A DNA stretch of 64,000 nucleotides from positions 144,592 to 208,591 of the forward strand of contig NZ_JNXE01000013.1 in the NCBI RefSeq assembly GCF_000716605.1. Direction: 5' to 3'. Source of the stretch: Streptomyces sp. NRRL F-525. GTDB lineage: Bacteria; Actinomycetota; Actinomycetes; Streptomycetales; Streptomycetaceae. The notes below the pieces were generated by a model. It was not told the origin of the DNA. It ran no database searches and worked only from the letters and a program-made list of their open reading frames with translations. This document shows positions 34,089 through 42,464 of this stretch, piece after piece. Numbering within the stretch: position 1 is the stretch's first letter; each line of letters begins with the position of its first letter. Made by a program: the position numbers and the translations under genes.

Positions 34089-35443
34089 GCGGCCACCTCG
34101 ATGTCGTACTGACGGCGGGACGAGTCGCTCAGCCGGATCAGCAGGGCCACGATCGCCCAGTTGGTGACGACCGAGGAGCCGCCCTGGGCGAGGAACGGCA
34201 TCGCCATGCCGGTCAGCGGGATCAGGCCCGTCACCCCGCCCGCGATCACGAACACCTGGAGCGCGACGATCGAGGCGAGCCCGACCGCGAGCAGCCGGCC
34301 GAAGGGGTCGCGCAGCGCCAGGCCCGCCCGGTAGCCGCGCTCCACGAGAAGGCCGTAGAGGATGAAGATCGCGGAGAGGCCGGACAGGCCCAGTTCCTCG
34401 CCGGCCGTGGCCAGGAGGAAGTCCGACTTGGCGGCGAAGCCGATGAGGATCGAGTGGCCGAGGCCGAGGCCCGTGCCGAGCATGCCGCCGGCCGCGAACG
34501 CGAAGAGGGACTGCGCGAGTTGGTTCGGGCCGTGGCCCGCGTCGATCGACGCGAAGGGGTGCAGCCAGTCCTGGACCCGGCTGTGCACGTGCGGTTCGAG
34601 CCGGCCGACCGCGACCGCGCCCAGCACCGCCAGCAGCAGGCCGACCGCGATCCAGCCGGTGCGGCCGGTGGCGACGTAGAGGAGGGTCACGAACAGGCCG
34701 AAGAAGAGGAGCGAGGTGCCGAGGTCGCGTTCCAGGATCAGGACGCCGACGCTCAGCAGCCAGATCGCGACGATCGGGCCCAGCACGCGGCCGGTGGGGA
34801 GCTGGAGGCGCCAGACGCGGCGGCCGGCGTAGGCGAGCGCGTTGCGGTTGGCCGCGAGGTACGCGGCGAAGAAGACCGCCAGCAGCACCTTCGCGAACTC
34901 GCCCGGCTGGATGGAGAATCCGGCGATCCGGATCCAGATCCGGGCCCCGTTCACGGCGGGGAAGAGGACCGGGAGGGTGAGGAGGACGAGGGCGGCGGCC
35001 ACGCAGACGTAGGCGTAGCGCTGGAGCACGCGGTGATCGCGGAGAGCCAGCACTACGACGATGAAGAGCCCCACGCCCAGCGTCGACCACACGAGTTGGG
35101 TGGGAGCCGCCCGGTCGCCCGGGGTCTCCAGGTCGAGCCGGTAGATGAGGACGAGCCCCAGGCCGTTGAGGAGGACCCCGATCGGGAGGAGGAGCGGGTC
35201 GGCGTACGGGGCCCGCAGCCGTACCGCGATGTGCGCGAGCAGGGCGAGCACGCCGAGCCCGGCGCCGTAGCCGGCGGCGCCGGGCGGGACCGTGCCGCTC
35301 TTGGCGAGACCGACAGCGCAGTAGCCGTACACCGAGAGGAGTACGGCTACGACGATGAGGGTGAGTTCGATGCCACGGCGCCGGGGGAGGCGTACAGCGG
35401 GTGTGGGAAGGTCCGCTGTGACGGTGGTTCCGGCGTTGGTCAT
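34085..35443 (-). CDS. FtsW/RodA-family lipid II polymerase
   Basis: A 452-residue protein with about ten transmembrane helices. SEDS landmarks are present: LQLPTGRVLGPIVAIWLLSV, FQPGEFAKV-like IQPGEFAKVLLAVFFA, GTGLGLGHS, and PLTGMAMPFLAQGGSS near the C-terminus. SEDS proteins polymerise lipid II into glycan strands with a partner class B PBP, which is the next gene (ATG/GTG overlap). The start has no strong ribosome-binding site. Confidence 0.95.
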   Translation of the reverse strand: MTNAGTTVTADLPTPAVRLPRRRGIELTLIVVAVLLSVYGYCAVGLAKSGTVPPGAAGYGAGLGVLALLAHIAVRLRAPYADPLLLPIGVLLNGLGLVLIYRLDLETPGDRAAPTQLVWSTLGVGLFIVVVLALRDHRVLQRYAYVCVAAALVLLTLPVLFPAVNGARIWIRIAGFSIQPGEFAKVLLAVFFAAYLAANRNALAYAGRRVWRLQLPTGRVLGPIVAIWLLSVGVLILERDLGTSLLFFGLFVTLLYVATGRTGWIAVGLLLAVLGAVAVGRLEPHVHSRVQDWLHPFASIDAGHGPNQLAQSLFAFAAGGMLGTGLGLGHSILIGFAAKSDFLLATAGEELGLSGLSAIFILYGLLVERGYRAGLALRDPFGRLLAVGLASIVALQVFVIAGGVTGLIPLTGMAMPFLAQGGSSVVTNWAIVALLIRLSDSSRRQYDIEVAA

Positions 35444-35504
35444 GTCCGGAACTTACCCAAATGGGACATGTTGTGTGCCTTGGGTGGCGTGTGTGTCTCG
35501 TCCG

Positions 35505-35963
35505 TCAGCACCAGCGGGGCGCGGGCCCGATGTTGTCGATGTAGCGCGCCGAGCCCCAGGCCCAGGTGCCGTCCGTGAGGAGGTACCAGAGCGGGTTGCC
35601 CTGGACGTTCGAGCCGCCGGTCTTGCAGAAGATGGAGACGTGCTCGCCGCGGTAGGCGTACCGGATGATCCTGCTGCCGCGGTCCGGGCGGGAACGCAGG
35701 GCGAGTTGGCCGGCCGTGACGACACCCCGGTACAGGCGCGGGTTGTCGTGGTCGCCGTGGTCGCCCTGGTGGTCGTGGTCACCGCGGCCGCCGAAGTCGT
35801 CGTCACCCTGCTGGTTCCACCCACCGTCGTCCTGACGGCTGACGCCCGGGTCTTCGTCGCCCCATTCGTCGTCGGCCACGGCGGGAGTGACGGCGGCGGC
35901 GGTGACCAGCGCACCGGCGGCGACCGCTATACCGAGCCGGCGGAGGGAGAGGCTGAGGGACAT
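35505..35963 (-). CDS. Secreted SH3-like protein
   Basis: A 152-residue exported protein. The signal peptide is residues 1-30 (SLRRLGIAVAAGALVTAAAV, TPAVA). A His/Asp/Gly-rich linker (GRGDHDHQGDHGDHDN) could bind metal. The C-terminal ~75 residues form an SH3-like fold (LALRSRPDRGSRIIRYAYRG, CKTGG, WYLLTDGTWAWGSARYI) of the sort that binds cell wall. GGAGG lies seven bases before the ATG. It is a single gene between the FtsW operon and a kinase operon. Confidence 0.85.
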   Translation of the reverse strand: MSLSLSLRRLGIAVAAGALVTAAAVTPAVADDEWGDEDPGVSRQDDGGWNQQGDDDFGGRGDHDHQGDHGDHDNPRLYRGVVTAGQLALRSRPDRGSRIIRYAYRGEHVSIFCKTGGSNVQGNPLWYLLTDGTWAWGSARYIDNIGPAPRWC

Positions 35964-36054
35964 GGGGGTACCTCCAGGGATGGGGCGAAGCTGACTAATC
36001 GCCACATTAGGAGGAGGTGAGGTCCCTCGCTCGTCACACTGGTCCACATGAGCG

Positions 36055-36090
36055 CGCCCCAAAGGGGCGCGGGGAACTGCGCGACCAGCC
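36055..36090. repeat. Dispersed GC-rich hairpin repeat
   Basis: The GCGCCCC/AAA/GGGGCGC hairpin followed by GGGGAACTGCGCGACCAG, the same unit as at 27551, 30028 and 48181, in the gap before the kinase operon end. Confidence 0.85.
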
Positions 36091-36138
36091 ACATACGGCC
36101 GGCAGCCAACGAATCACCTGCAGTCCCGAGCTCTCCAC

Positions 36139-37383
36139 TTATCCGAGGGTCAACGTCGCAAGCGCCCCGCCCCCATCACCGGCGTCCACGTTGCTGAACT
36201 CCAACCGCGCCCCCAACACCTCCGCCTGCCCCAACGCGATGGTCAACCCCAACCCATGCCCCGTAGCCCCACCCTCCGTACGGAACCGCTGCGGCCCATG
36301 CTCCACGAGGTACTCCGGATACCCGTCCCCGTGATCCCGCACAGCCACCACCGCCCCGTCCACGGTCACGACAACCGGCCCCCGCCCATGCCGATACGCG
36401 TTGGCGACAAGATTCCCCAGCACCCGTTCCAGCCGCCGCCGATCCGTCTCCACCCACTCGTCCCGTACGACGACGACCTCCGCGTCCGCCCCCGACGCCC
36501 GCACGACCCGCTCGGCCACCGCCCCCAACCGCTCGGCGTCCAACTCCACCTTCTCCCGCCGCGTATCGAGCCGGGAGATCTCCAACAGGTCCTCCGTGAG
36601 CGTGCGCAACGCGGCGACCCGATCCCGCACCAGCTCCGTCGGCCGCCCCGGAGGCAACAACTCGGCCGCCGCGTGCAACCCGGTCAACGGCGTGCGCAAC
36701 TCGTGCGCGACATCCGCCGTGAACCGCTGCTCGCTCAGCAGCTTCCCCTGCAACGACGAGGCCATCGTGTCCAGCGCGGCGGCCACCGCGGCCACCTCGT
36801 CCTGAGGCAGGTTCGCGTCCTTGGTCCGCGGATCGTCGACCCGCGCGTCCAGATCACCCGCACTGATCCGCCGGGCCACCTGCGCCGTCCCGTGCAACCG
36901 CCGCGTCACCCGGGTCACCGCGAACGCGCCGACCAGCAGCGTCGCCCCGATCGCCAGCGCCGAGGACCAGACGATCGCCTGGTCGAGTCCGGCGATGGTG
37001 TCGGCACCCTGCGAGTAGTCGACCGCGACGGCCAGCACCCGGTCGCCCGAGGCCGGTCCCGCCGCCCACATCGTCGGGTGCCCCCGGCGTTTGCCGACCA
37101 TCGTGCCGCGCTCCCCGGCCGCCGCCAACTCCCTTAGCGGCAAGGGCATTTCCTCGGGATCGACGCCGGCGCCGTGCACGAGGGAGTCTCCGGCCTCGTA
37201 CTGACTCGTCGCCTCCTTCAGCCGCGACAGCGCGAGGTCGCGGGCCTGGCCCACGGTCCGGTCGGTCACCGAGACGTGCACGAGTACGCCGAGCAGGGCG
37301 GCCAGCGCGCAGCACATCACGGTGATGAACACGGCGGCCTTGAAGGCGAGGGTCCCGGCCCACCGGGGCAGCGCGAGCCGCAT
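36139..37383 (-). CDS. Sensor histidine kinase, no adjacent response regulator
   Basis: A 414-residue kinase. Transmembrane helix at about 12-35, an extracytoplasmic domain of about 110 residues, a second helix (WSSALAIGATLLVGAFAVTR), HAMP, HisKA with VAHELRTPLTG, and the ATPase boxes (GNLVANAYRHG, VRDHGDGYP, GHGLGLTIALG). The ATG overlaps the lipoprotein gene stop by one base (TGATG), so a lipoprotein and this kinase form one unit. The layout recalls SigE/Cse-type signalling, but the sigma factor and response regulator are not here. Confidence 0.92.
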   Translation of the reverse strand: MRLALPRWAGTLAFKAAVFITVMCCALAALLGVLVHVSVTDRTVGQARDLALSRLKEATSQYEAGDSLVHGAGVDPEEMPLPLRELAAAGERGTMVGKRRGHPTMWAAGPASGDRVLAVAVDYSQGADTIAGLDQAIVWSSALAIGATLLVGAFAVTRVTRRLHGTAQVARRISAGDLDARVDDPRTKDANLPQDEVAAVAAALDTMASSLQGKLLSEQRFTADVAHELRTPLTGLHAAAELLPPGRPTELVRDRVAALRTLTEDLLEISRLDTRREKVELDAERLGAVAERVVRASGADAEVVVVRDEWVETDRRRLERVLGNLVANAYRHGRGPVVVTVDGAVVAVRDHGDGYPEYLVEHGPQRFRTEGGATGHGLGLTIALGQAEVLGARLEFSNVDAGDGGGALATLTLG

Positions 37384-38150
37384 CACGGGGTCGCCGAGGG
37401 GGGCGTAGGAGAGGCGGGGGAGCCGGGCGGCGCGGGGGTCGCCCGGCGGACCCCGTGCTTGCGGCTGCCCGTGCGGAGGAACTCGTCGTGGGTCAGCAGC
37501 ATCGCCTTCTGGTCCGCGTCCCAGGTCCACTGCACGCGGTACTCGTACCCCGCGAGCTCCGAAGGCGACCGGATGATCACCGAATGCCCGGCCAGTTCGA
37601 CCCCGCTCACGGCGTCGTCGTTGGCCATGACCTGCACGAGCCGGTGCTTCTCGACGGTGTAGACGCGCACGGCGGTCATCTTGGTGGGCAGCAGCCGGAA
37701 CCCGAGCGTCAGGTCGTCGCGCCCGTCGCCGGTGAGGTCGCGGTAGTAGGGCTTGAGAACGGGACAGGCGCTACGGTCAGTCCCCGCGTCCGTGCAGTCG
37801 GAGATCTTTTCCGCGGTCCCCCGGTACGGCGCTTGGGAGCCGTCGTAGTCACTCGGGTGCGCGGCGATCTCGGCACGCACGACGGCGATCGGGTCCACCT
37901 TGCGGATGTCGTCGCCGGGGACGGTGACGCCCTTCACCGTCTCCGTGTCCGCCTCGTCGAAGTCGTAGGCGGGGGAGGCGGCGGGCGACAGATTCGGCCA
38001 GAGCTTGGCCGGGCTGGTCGCGGTCGGGGTCGCCCCCGCGCCCCGCAGCGCGCCGGTGTCGCCGCAGGCCACCGCGGTCGCGAGGAGCAGGGCGACGGCG
38101 GCGGTGGTGCGGGCGGCGCGCACGGGACGACCGGGGCGGCTGGGGGGCAC
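37383..38150 (-). CDS. Lipoprotein co-encoded with the sensor kinase
   Basis: A 255-residue lipoprotein: signal peptide with lipobox LATAVAC (Cys 29), then a Ser/Thr/Pro-rich linker and a beta-rich domain (DLTGDGRDDLTLGFRLLPTK). The LTGDGRDDL motif resembles a Ca-binding VCBS-type loop. A Cys pair (DCTDAGTDRSACP) may form a disulfide. It ends in a one-base overlap with the kinase start and probably tunes that kinase, as CseA does for CseC (inference). Confidence 0.85.
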   Translation of the reverse strand: MPPSRPGRPVRAARTTAAVALLLATAVACGDTGALRGAGATPTATSPAKLWPNLSPAASPAYDFDEADTETVKGVTVPGDDIRKVDPIAVVRAEIAAHPSDYDGSQAPYRGTAEKISDCTDAGTDRSACPVLKPYYRDLTGDGRDDLTLGFRLLPTKMTAVRVYTVEKHRLVQVMANDDAVSGVELAGHSVIIRSPSELAGYEYRVQWTWDADQKAMLLTHDEFLRTGSRKHGVRRATPAPPGSPASPTPPSATP

Positions 38151-38258
38151 TGCTCTCCTGCGGGGCGCGAGTGTGGGACCCGTACACCCTATTCGTAGGG
38201 AAGTCCTTTTTGTTCATATGTGCGGTTGGGTTGAGGGAACGATTACTCGGCTACGCGG

Positions 38259-38765
38259 CTACTCGGCCAGTTCCTCCAGCAGCCTGGCCGTGGACAGTCC
38301 CGTCCGCAGGTACTCGACGAACAGGTCGTTGTGGAGTGCCCACGGGGACCGGCGGGCGCGGATCAGTCGTATCGCCTCGTCGGTGGAGTACCCGCGGCGG
38401 ACCAGCGCGTGGGCGACGACCAGCCCCGACCTGTTGTAACCGTGATAGCAGCGGACGAGAACCTTCCGCCCCTCGTCCAGCGCGTCGCACGCGGCGACGG
38501 CCAGCCGCATCACGCCGGCCAGCTGCGTCCCGTCCAGCGGCCCGTCCGGAATCGGCCACACATGGTGCTCGACACCGGAGTCGGGCCCGTGCCCGGGCAG
38601 CCGCAGCAGCGTCTGTACGAGATCGAACTCGTCCCGCACCACCGCGAACTCCCGTTGCCCCGACCGCCCCCGGAACTCGTGCCCGCCCATCCACAGACCG
38701 GGCGTGATCTCGCTCCACGGACTGTCCGGAGCGGGTACGTCGGGTTGCTTCCTGCGCGTCCGCAA
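38259..38765 (-). CDS. Dual-specificity protein phosphatase
   Basis: About 168 residues. The catalytic CX5R loop is VRCYHGYNRSGLV (Cys about 104), with a preceding general acid region (HVWPIPDGPLDG) and a C-terminal helical part (RRGYSTDEAIRLIRARRSP). Cys and Arg are present; the usual leading His of HCxxGxxR is replaced by Arg. Start TTG 38765 has GGGGAGG five bases upstream; the frame is open far upstream with no better ribosome-binding site. It is divergent from the NERD gene. Confidence 0.85.
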   Translation of the reverse strand: MRTRRKQPDVPAPDSPWSEITPGLWMGGHEFRGRSGQREFAVVRDEFDLVQTLLRLPGHGPDSGVEHHVWPIPDGPLDGTQLAGVMRLAVAACDALDEGRKVLVRCYHGYNRSGLVVAHALVRRGYSTDEAIRLIRARRSPWALHNDLFVEYLRTGLSTARLLEELAE

Positions 38766-38861
38766 CGGCGCCTCCCCAAGCCCCAGCGACTGACCCAAAG
38801 GTAACCGGGTTCTTGCCCCTTGAGCACCCCGCCTGTTCCCATGGTCGAGGGGTGATGGTGC

Positions 38862-39665
38862 ATGAACGGACTGCGCGTCATACCGACCTGGCGCCATGGT
38901 CAGGAACGGCTGTACGTCTGTCACACCGACGGAAGGAACGTCGCCTGGTACGACAGGGAGGCGGCCCGGATCAACCTGCTGAGCGAGGACCGCAGAGAGG
39001 ACGTCCTGCACGCCCTCGGCCCCTTCCTCACCGGCCCGGTCACGGTGGGCCCGCCCCCGGTGCCGACCCCCGCGGAACTGGCCCGCCTGACCCTCCACCC
39101 CGACGACGACCTGGCCCCCAACCGCCCCGGCGAGGCGCTCCACGTGGCCCTGGACCGCGACCCGGGCCCGCAACACCGCCTCCGTCCCGACCCCCGCCGC
39201 CGAGCCCTGACCGCGGAACAGGCAGTGGGCGAAGCCCTGGACGCCCTGGACGGCGCGGGCTGGCACGCCCTCCACTCGATCCCCCTCCCCGGCGGCGACC
39301 GCCTCCACCACCTGCTGATCGGCCCCGGCGGCCTCTTCGCCCTGCACACGCTCTACGCCCGCAAACAACGCGTCCAGATCACCGACCCCATGGTCGCCCT
39401 GGGCCGCCGGGACCCTCTCCCCCTACTCCGCCGAGCACGCTCCGACGCGGCCCGGGCGTCGTACGCACTGACCGCCGAGGTCCACCCGGTCCTGGCCCTG
39501 TCCGGCCCGGCGGACGTCAGCGCGACGACACCGCTGCGCGAGGTCCGCGTACTCCAGGACACGGAGCTGTCCGGACTGGCAAGAACGGGTGGGGTGTTGA
39601 AGCCGGCGGATGTGGAGGCGCTGCACGCGATGGCGAGGGACCGGCATACGTGGGGAAGGGTGTGA
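38862..39665 (+). CDS. NERD-domain protein
   Basis: A 267-residue protein. The C-terminal half is a nuclease-related (NERD) domain: AEQAVGEALDALDGAGWHAL is the usual first motif (Glu near 125), followed by HHLLIGPGGLFALHTLYARK (GPGGLF-x-x-x-x-K). NERD domains are distant PD-(D/E)xK relatives of unclear activity. The N-terminus (RLYVCHTDGRNVAWYDREAA) is a small separate domain. It lies just before the long inverted repeat. Confidence 0.87.
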   Translation: MNGLRVIPTWRHGQERLYVCHTDGRNVAWYDREAARINLLSEDRREDVLHALGPFLTGPVTVGPPPVPTPAELARLTLHPDDDLAPNRPGEALHVALDRDPGPQHRLRPDPRRRALTAEQAVGEALDALDGAGWHALHSIPLPGGDRLHHLLIGPGGLFALHTLYARKQRVQITDPMVALGRRDPLPLLRRARSDAARASYALTAEVHPVLALSGPADVSATTPLREVRVLQDTELSGLARTGGVLKPADVEALHAMARDRHTWGRV

Positions 39666-40102
39666 GGCTTGCTTCTCCGGTACGGGTGCGCTTCGGGGCG
39701 ATTTCGTCGCGTGTGTTTCAAGTGAACGTTGGGCCGCCCGCTTCTTGGCCAGTGTCGGGCTTCCGCGGCCCGAGTAAAGGGCGCTCCGCTGCGCTACGCG
39801 TCGGCTCCGCCGATTCCGCTTCGCTCCACCCTTGACACGGTCCGCTCCAGCCCGTTTCAGAAGCGAGCGAGCGGCCCGGAGGAACGGGTGGCCAGGCAGA
39901 CATCCCCCTGCCTGAACTGTGTTGCCGGCCGGTGTGGAGGGGCCGCGTCCGCGTCTCGCCAGCACGCCGGGTGGGCTTAGCGGCTATCTGCCGGTGGGGA
40001 CTTCCCAGTGGGGACTTCCTGGGCGGTGAGGCTCGGGCGGTGCCCCGGGCGGCGGCCCCCCGTTTGCCGATCGGTCGGCCCTCCCCGGACACCTGGTCCG
40101 CA

Positions 40103-40138
40103 GAAGTGTGACAGTCGAAGCGGAAGTGTCACACTTCC
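40103..40138. repeat. Palindromes in the centre of the inverted repeat
   Basis: GAAGTGTGACA (40103-40113) and TGTCACACTTC (40127-40137) are inverted, and GGAAGTGTCACACTTCC (40122-40138) is itself a perfect palindrome. Its core also occurs at 15352-15364. Confidence 0.7.
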
Positions 40139-40175
40139 CAGCCCCACCCACCCCCGGCCCTCGACTCCGCCCCTC

Positions 40176-40242
40176 TGGAAGCCGGGGTCTTTTCTAACCG
40201 GTCAAAGGTTGTGAGGGTGGTTAGATTTGCCCCCGGCTTCCA
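40176..40242. repeat. Two-step hairpin in the centre of the inverted repeat
   Basis: The outer stem TGGAAGCCGGGG (40176-40187) pairs with 40231-40242. A nested stem TCTAACC (40193-40199) pairs with GGTTAGA (40219-40225). This could be a structured RNA or a cruciform centre. Confidence 0.75.
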
Positions 40243-40410
40243 GCAACCACCCACCGGGGGTTGGCCGCTGAGCCGAGGCGGCGTGCTGGCGAGACGGCAG
40301 CGCGTCCCTCCATACCGGCCGGCAACACAGTTCAGACAAGGGGATTCCTACCTGGCCACCCATCCCTCCGGGCCGCTCGCTCGCTTCTGAAACGGGCTGG
40401 AGCGGCCCTA

Positions 40411-41361
40411 GGTTCTGTCCGGCGGATCATGGTCGGAGCCATAGCCTGATGGCTGCGGTGGTGACGGTGCCGTGGAAGACGTAGGCCCTCTTGTCGTAAC
40501 GGGTGGCGACAGCGCGGGAGTTCTTGAGCCGGTTGATGGTCCGTTCGATCTCGTTGCGGCGTTTGTAGGTCTCGCTGTCGAAGCCGGCGGGTCGGCCGCC
40601 CTTGCTGCCGCGTCGTTTGCGGTGGGCCCGCTGGTCCTTCGGCTCCGGGATCGTGTGCTTGATCCGGCGTCTTCGCAGGTGGCGGCGGTTTCGGCGTGAG
40701 CTGTATGCCTTGTCGCCGCTGAGGTGGTCGGGCCGTGTGCGTGGGCGTCCGCGCTGGCGGCGGGGAACGCGGATGCGGTCGAGGACCTCGATCATCTGTG
40801 GGGCGTCACCGCACTGACCGGGGGTGACGAGCAGAGCCATGGGGCGGCATCCGCCTTCGCCTGCGAGGTGGATCTTGCATGTCAGACCGCCCCGGGACCG
40901 TCCGAGTCCCTCGTCGGGGCGGTGGTTTCGGGGCGTCGTCCTTTTTTCGGGACGCGCGGCTTCCTCTTGCGGGCACCGGCCGCGTGCTGATGAGCACGGC
41001 AGGACGTCGAGTCCACGCCGACCATGCTCCAGTCGATCCGGCCGGCCAGGTCGGCGTCCGCCTGGACGGCGGTGAGGATCCGGTCCCACGTGCCGTCCGC
41101 CGACCACCGCCGGTGACGTTCGTACACGGTCTTCCAACTGCCGAAACGCTCGGGCAGGTCACGCCACGGTATGCCGGTGCGGACCCGGAACAGGATCCCG
41201 TTGATCACCGTGCGGTGGTCGTTCCACCGGCCACCGCGCTGCCCTGAAGAAGGCAGATGCGGCTCCAACCGCACCCACTCCGCGCTCGTCAGATCACCCC
41301 GCCCCATGCCGAGAACAACGAGCCAGTCACCCGACAGTCACATGATCCGCTGGACAGAACC
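40411..41361 (-). mobile_element. IS5-family (IS427-type) insertion sequence, 951 bp
   Basis: Imperfect 21-bp terminal repeats start GGTTCTGTCC at 40411 and their complement ends at 41361 (CTGGACAGAACC). The flanks read CTA on the left and TAG on the right, so the target was CTAG with TA duplicated, as in the IS427 group. The transposase is in two overlapping frames. The element sits inside the right arm of the long inverted repeat and looks intact. Confidence 0.92.
40427..41307 (-). CDS. IS5-family transposase, two frames with -1 frameshift
   Basis: The first frame (40882-41307, 141 residues) starts MGRGDLTSAEWVRLEPHLP and carries the N-terminal DUF4096-like part with GVDSTSCRAHQHA (first catalytic Asp). 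The second frame continues from about 40945 to 40427: GGLTCKIHLAGEGGCRPMAL, LSGDKAYSSRRNRRHL (second Asp) and ETYKRRNEIERTINRLKNSR (Glu). The frames meet at a run of six A (sense strand) at 40942-40947 (CCGAAAAAAGGA), a classic -1 slippery site, so a fused 290-residue DDE transposase is expected. Catalytic residues are intact. Confidence 0.9.
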
Positions 41362-41515
41362 TAGTCAAGGGTGGCCCGCAGGGCCATCGCCGCAGGCGAC
41401 GCGTAGCGCAGCGGAGCGCCCTTTACTCGGGCCGCGGAAGCCCGACACTGGCCAAGAAGCGAGTGGCCCAACGTTCACTTGAAGAAGGCCCGGCATATCC
41501 CCACGCATCCCCGCG

Positions 41516-42397
41516 TCAAGGCAGACCCCCCGCTAGTCCGGCGTCGAGCAACGGTTCCAGCAGATCCCCGTACTCAAGCAGCCGTACCTCCAACTCCCCA
41601 GCCCTGAAAGCAAGTTGATCCGGGTCCCCGCACGCAGACACCTCCTCCCACGTCACCGGCGCCGACACACACTCCACCGCCCGAGCCCGCAACGTATAGG
41701 GCGCGGCCGTAGTCTTCCGCGCAGCGTTCTGACTCCAGTCGACGAACACCTTCCCCACCCGCAGACTCCGCGTCATCCGATGCACGACAAGCCGAGGCAG
41801 AGCAGCCTCCGCCTCCACGGCCAAAGCCTTCGCGTACGAGACGACCCGCTCCGAAGACACCGGCGCCACCCCCGCCAACAGATGCAACCCCTTCGCCCCG
41901 GACGTCTTCACGTACGCGGTGATCCCATCCACAGCCAGCCGCTCCCGCAGCCACACCGCAACCTCACAACACTCCACGACGGTCGCAGGCGCCCCCGGAT
42001 CGAGATCGAAGACAAGCCGGTCGGCAAGACCCGGCGCCCCGATCACCCACTGCGGCGTATGAAACTCGGTGACAAGATTCGCCGCCCACATCAGGGACGC
42101 CAGATCCTGCACCAGCACCATCCGCGCCGGCCCCTCCGACCGGGGCACTTCCGCGGTGGTGACCCAGTCGGGCGTACCGGGAGGCACGTTCTTGGTGAAG
42201 AACACCTGGCCCTCGGGTCCGTCCGGATACCGCAGAAAGGACACCGGCCGGTCACGCAGATGGGGCAGCAGAACCTCGGCGGTGGTCGCGTAGTAGTGCA
42301 GGACCTCGCCCTTGGTGAACCCGGTCGCCGGGTACAGCACCTTGTCCAGGTTGCTGAGCGCGACCCTTCGCCCCTCCACCTCGGTGATCGGCGTCAT
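41516..42397 (-). CDS. ligD: LigD-type NHEJ DNA polymerase/primase
   Basis: A 293-residue polymerase domain (LigD-Pol) without ligase or phosphoesterase domains. Landmarks: VALSNLDKVLYPATGFTKGE, RYPDGPEGQVFFTKNVPPGT, LVFDLDPGAPA (metal Asp pair) and KTSGAKGLHLLAGV. It fills gaps and adds ribonucleotides at double-strand breaks with Ku. It is divergent from ku across 67 bp that must hold both promoters. Its stop is 33 bp from the right end of the long inverted repeat. Confidence 0.94.
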   Translation of the reverse strand: MTPITEVEGRRVALSNLDKVLYPATGFTKGEVLHYYATTAEVLLPHLRDRPVSFLRYPDGPEGQVFFTKNVPPGTPDWVTTAEVPRSEGPARMVLVQDLASLMWAANLVTEFHTPQWVIGAPGLADRLVFDLDPGAPATVVECCEVAVWLRERLAVDGITAYVKTSGAKGLHLLAGVAPVSSERVVSYAKALAVEAEAALPRLVVHRMTRSLRVGKVFVDWSQNAARKTTAAPYTLRARAVECVSAPVTWEEVSACGDPDQLAFRAGELEVRLLEYGDLLEPLLDAGLAGGLP

Positions 42398-42464
42398 ACG
42401 ATGAGAATCCCACGAAAACATGATGAACCGGACGCGAGCCGAAATCGGAAGGCGGGTGCGGCAG

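Larger units (their letters stand above)
39717..41483. repeat. Long inverted repeat interrupted by an IS element
   Basis: Left arm 39717-39984 and right arm 40263-41483 are inverted, imperfect copies (about 268 bp each once the IS at 40411-41361 is removed). Outer ends read TTCAAGTGAACGTTGGGCC and its complement. Long blocks are identical, such as the stretch around CCCGTTTCAGAAGCGAGC. The ~280-bp centre holds two further hairpins. No ORF explains it. It begins about 50 bases past the NERD gene and ends just before ligD. Confidence 0.9.
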
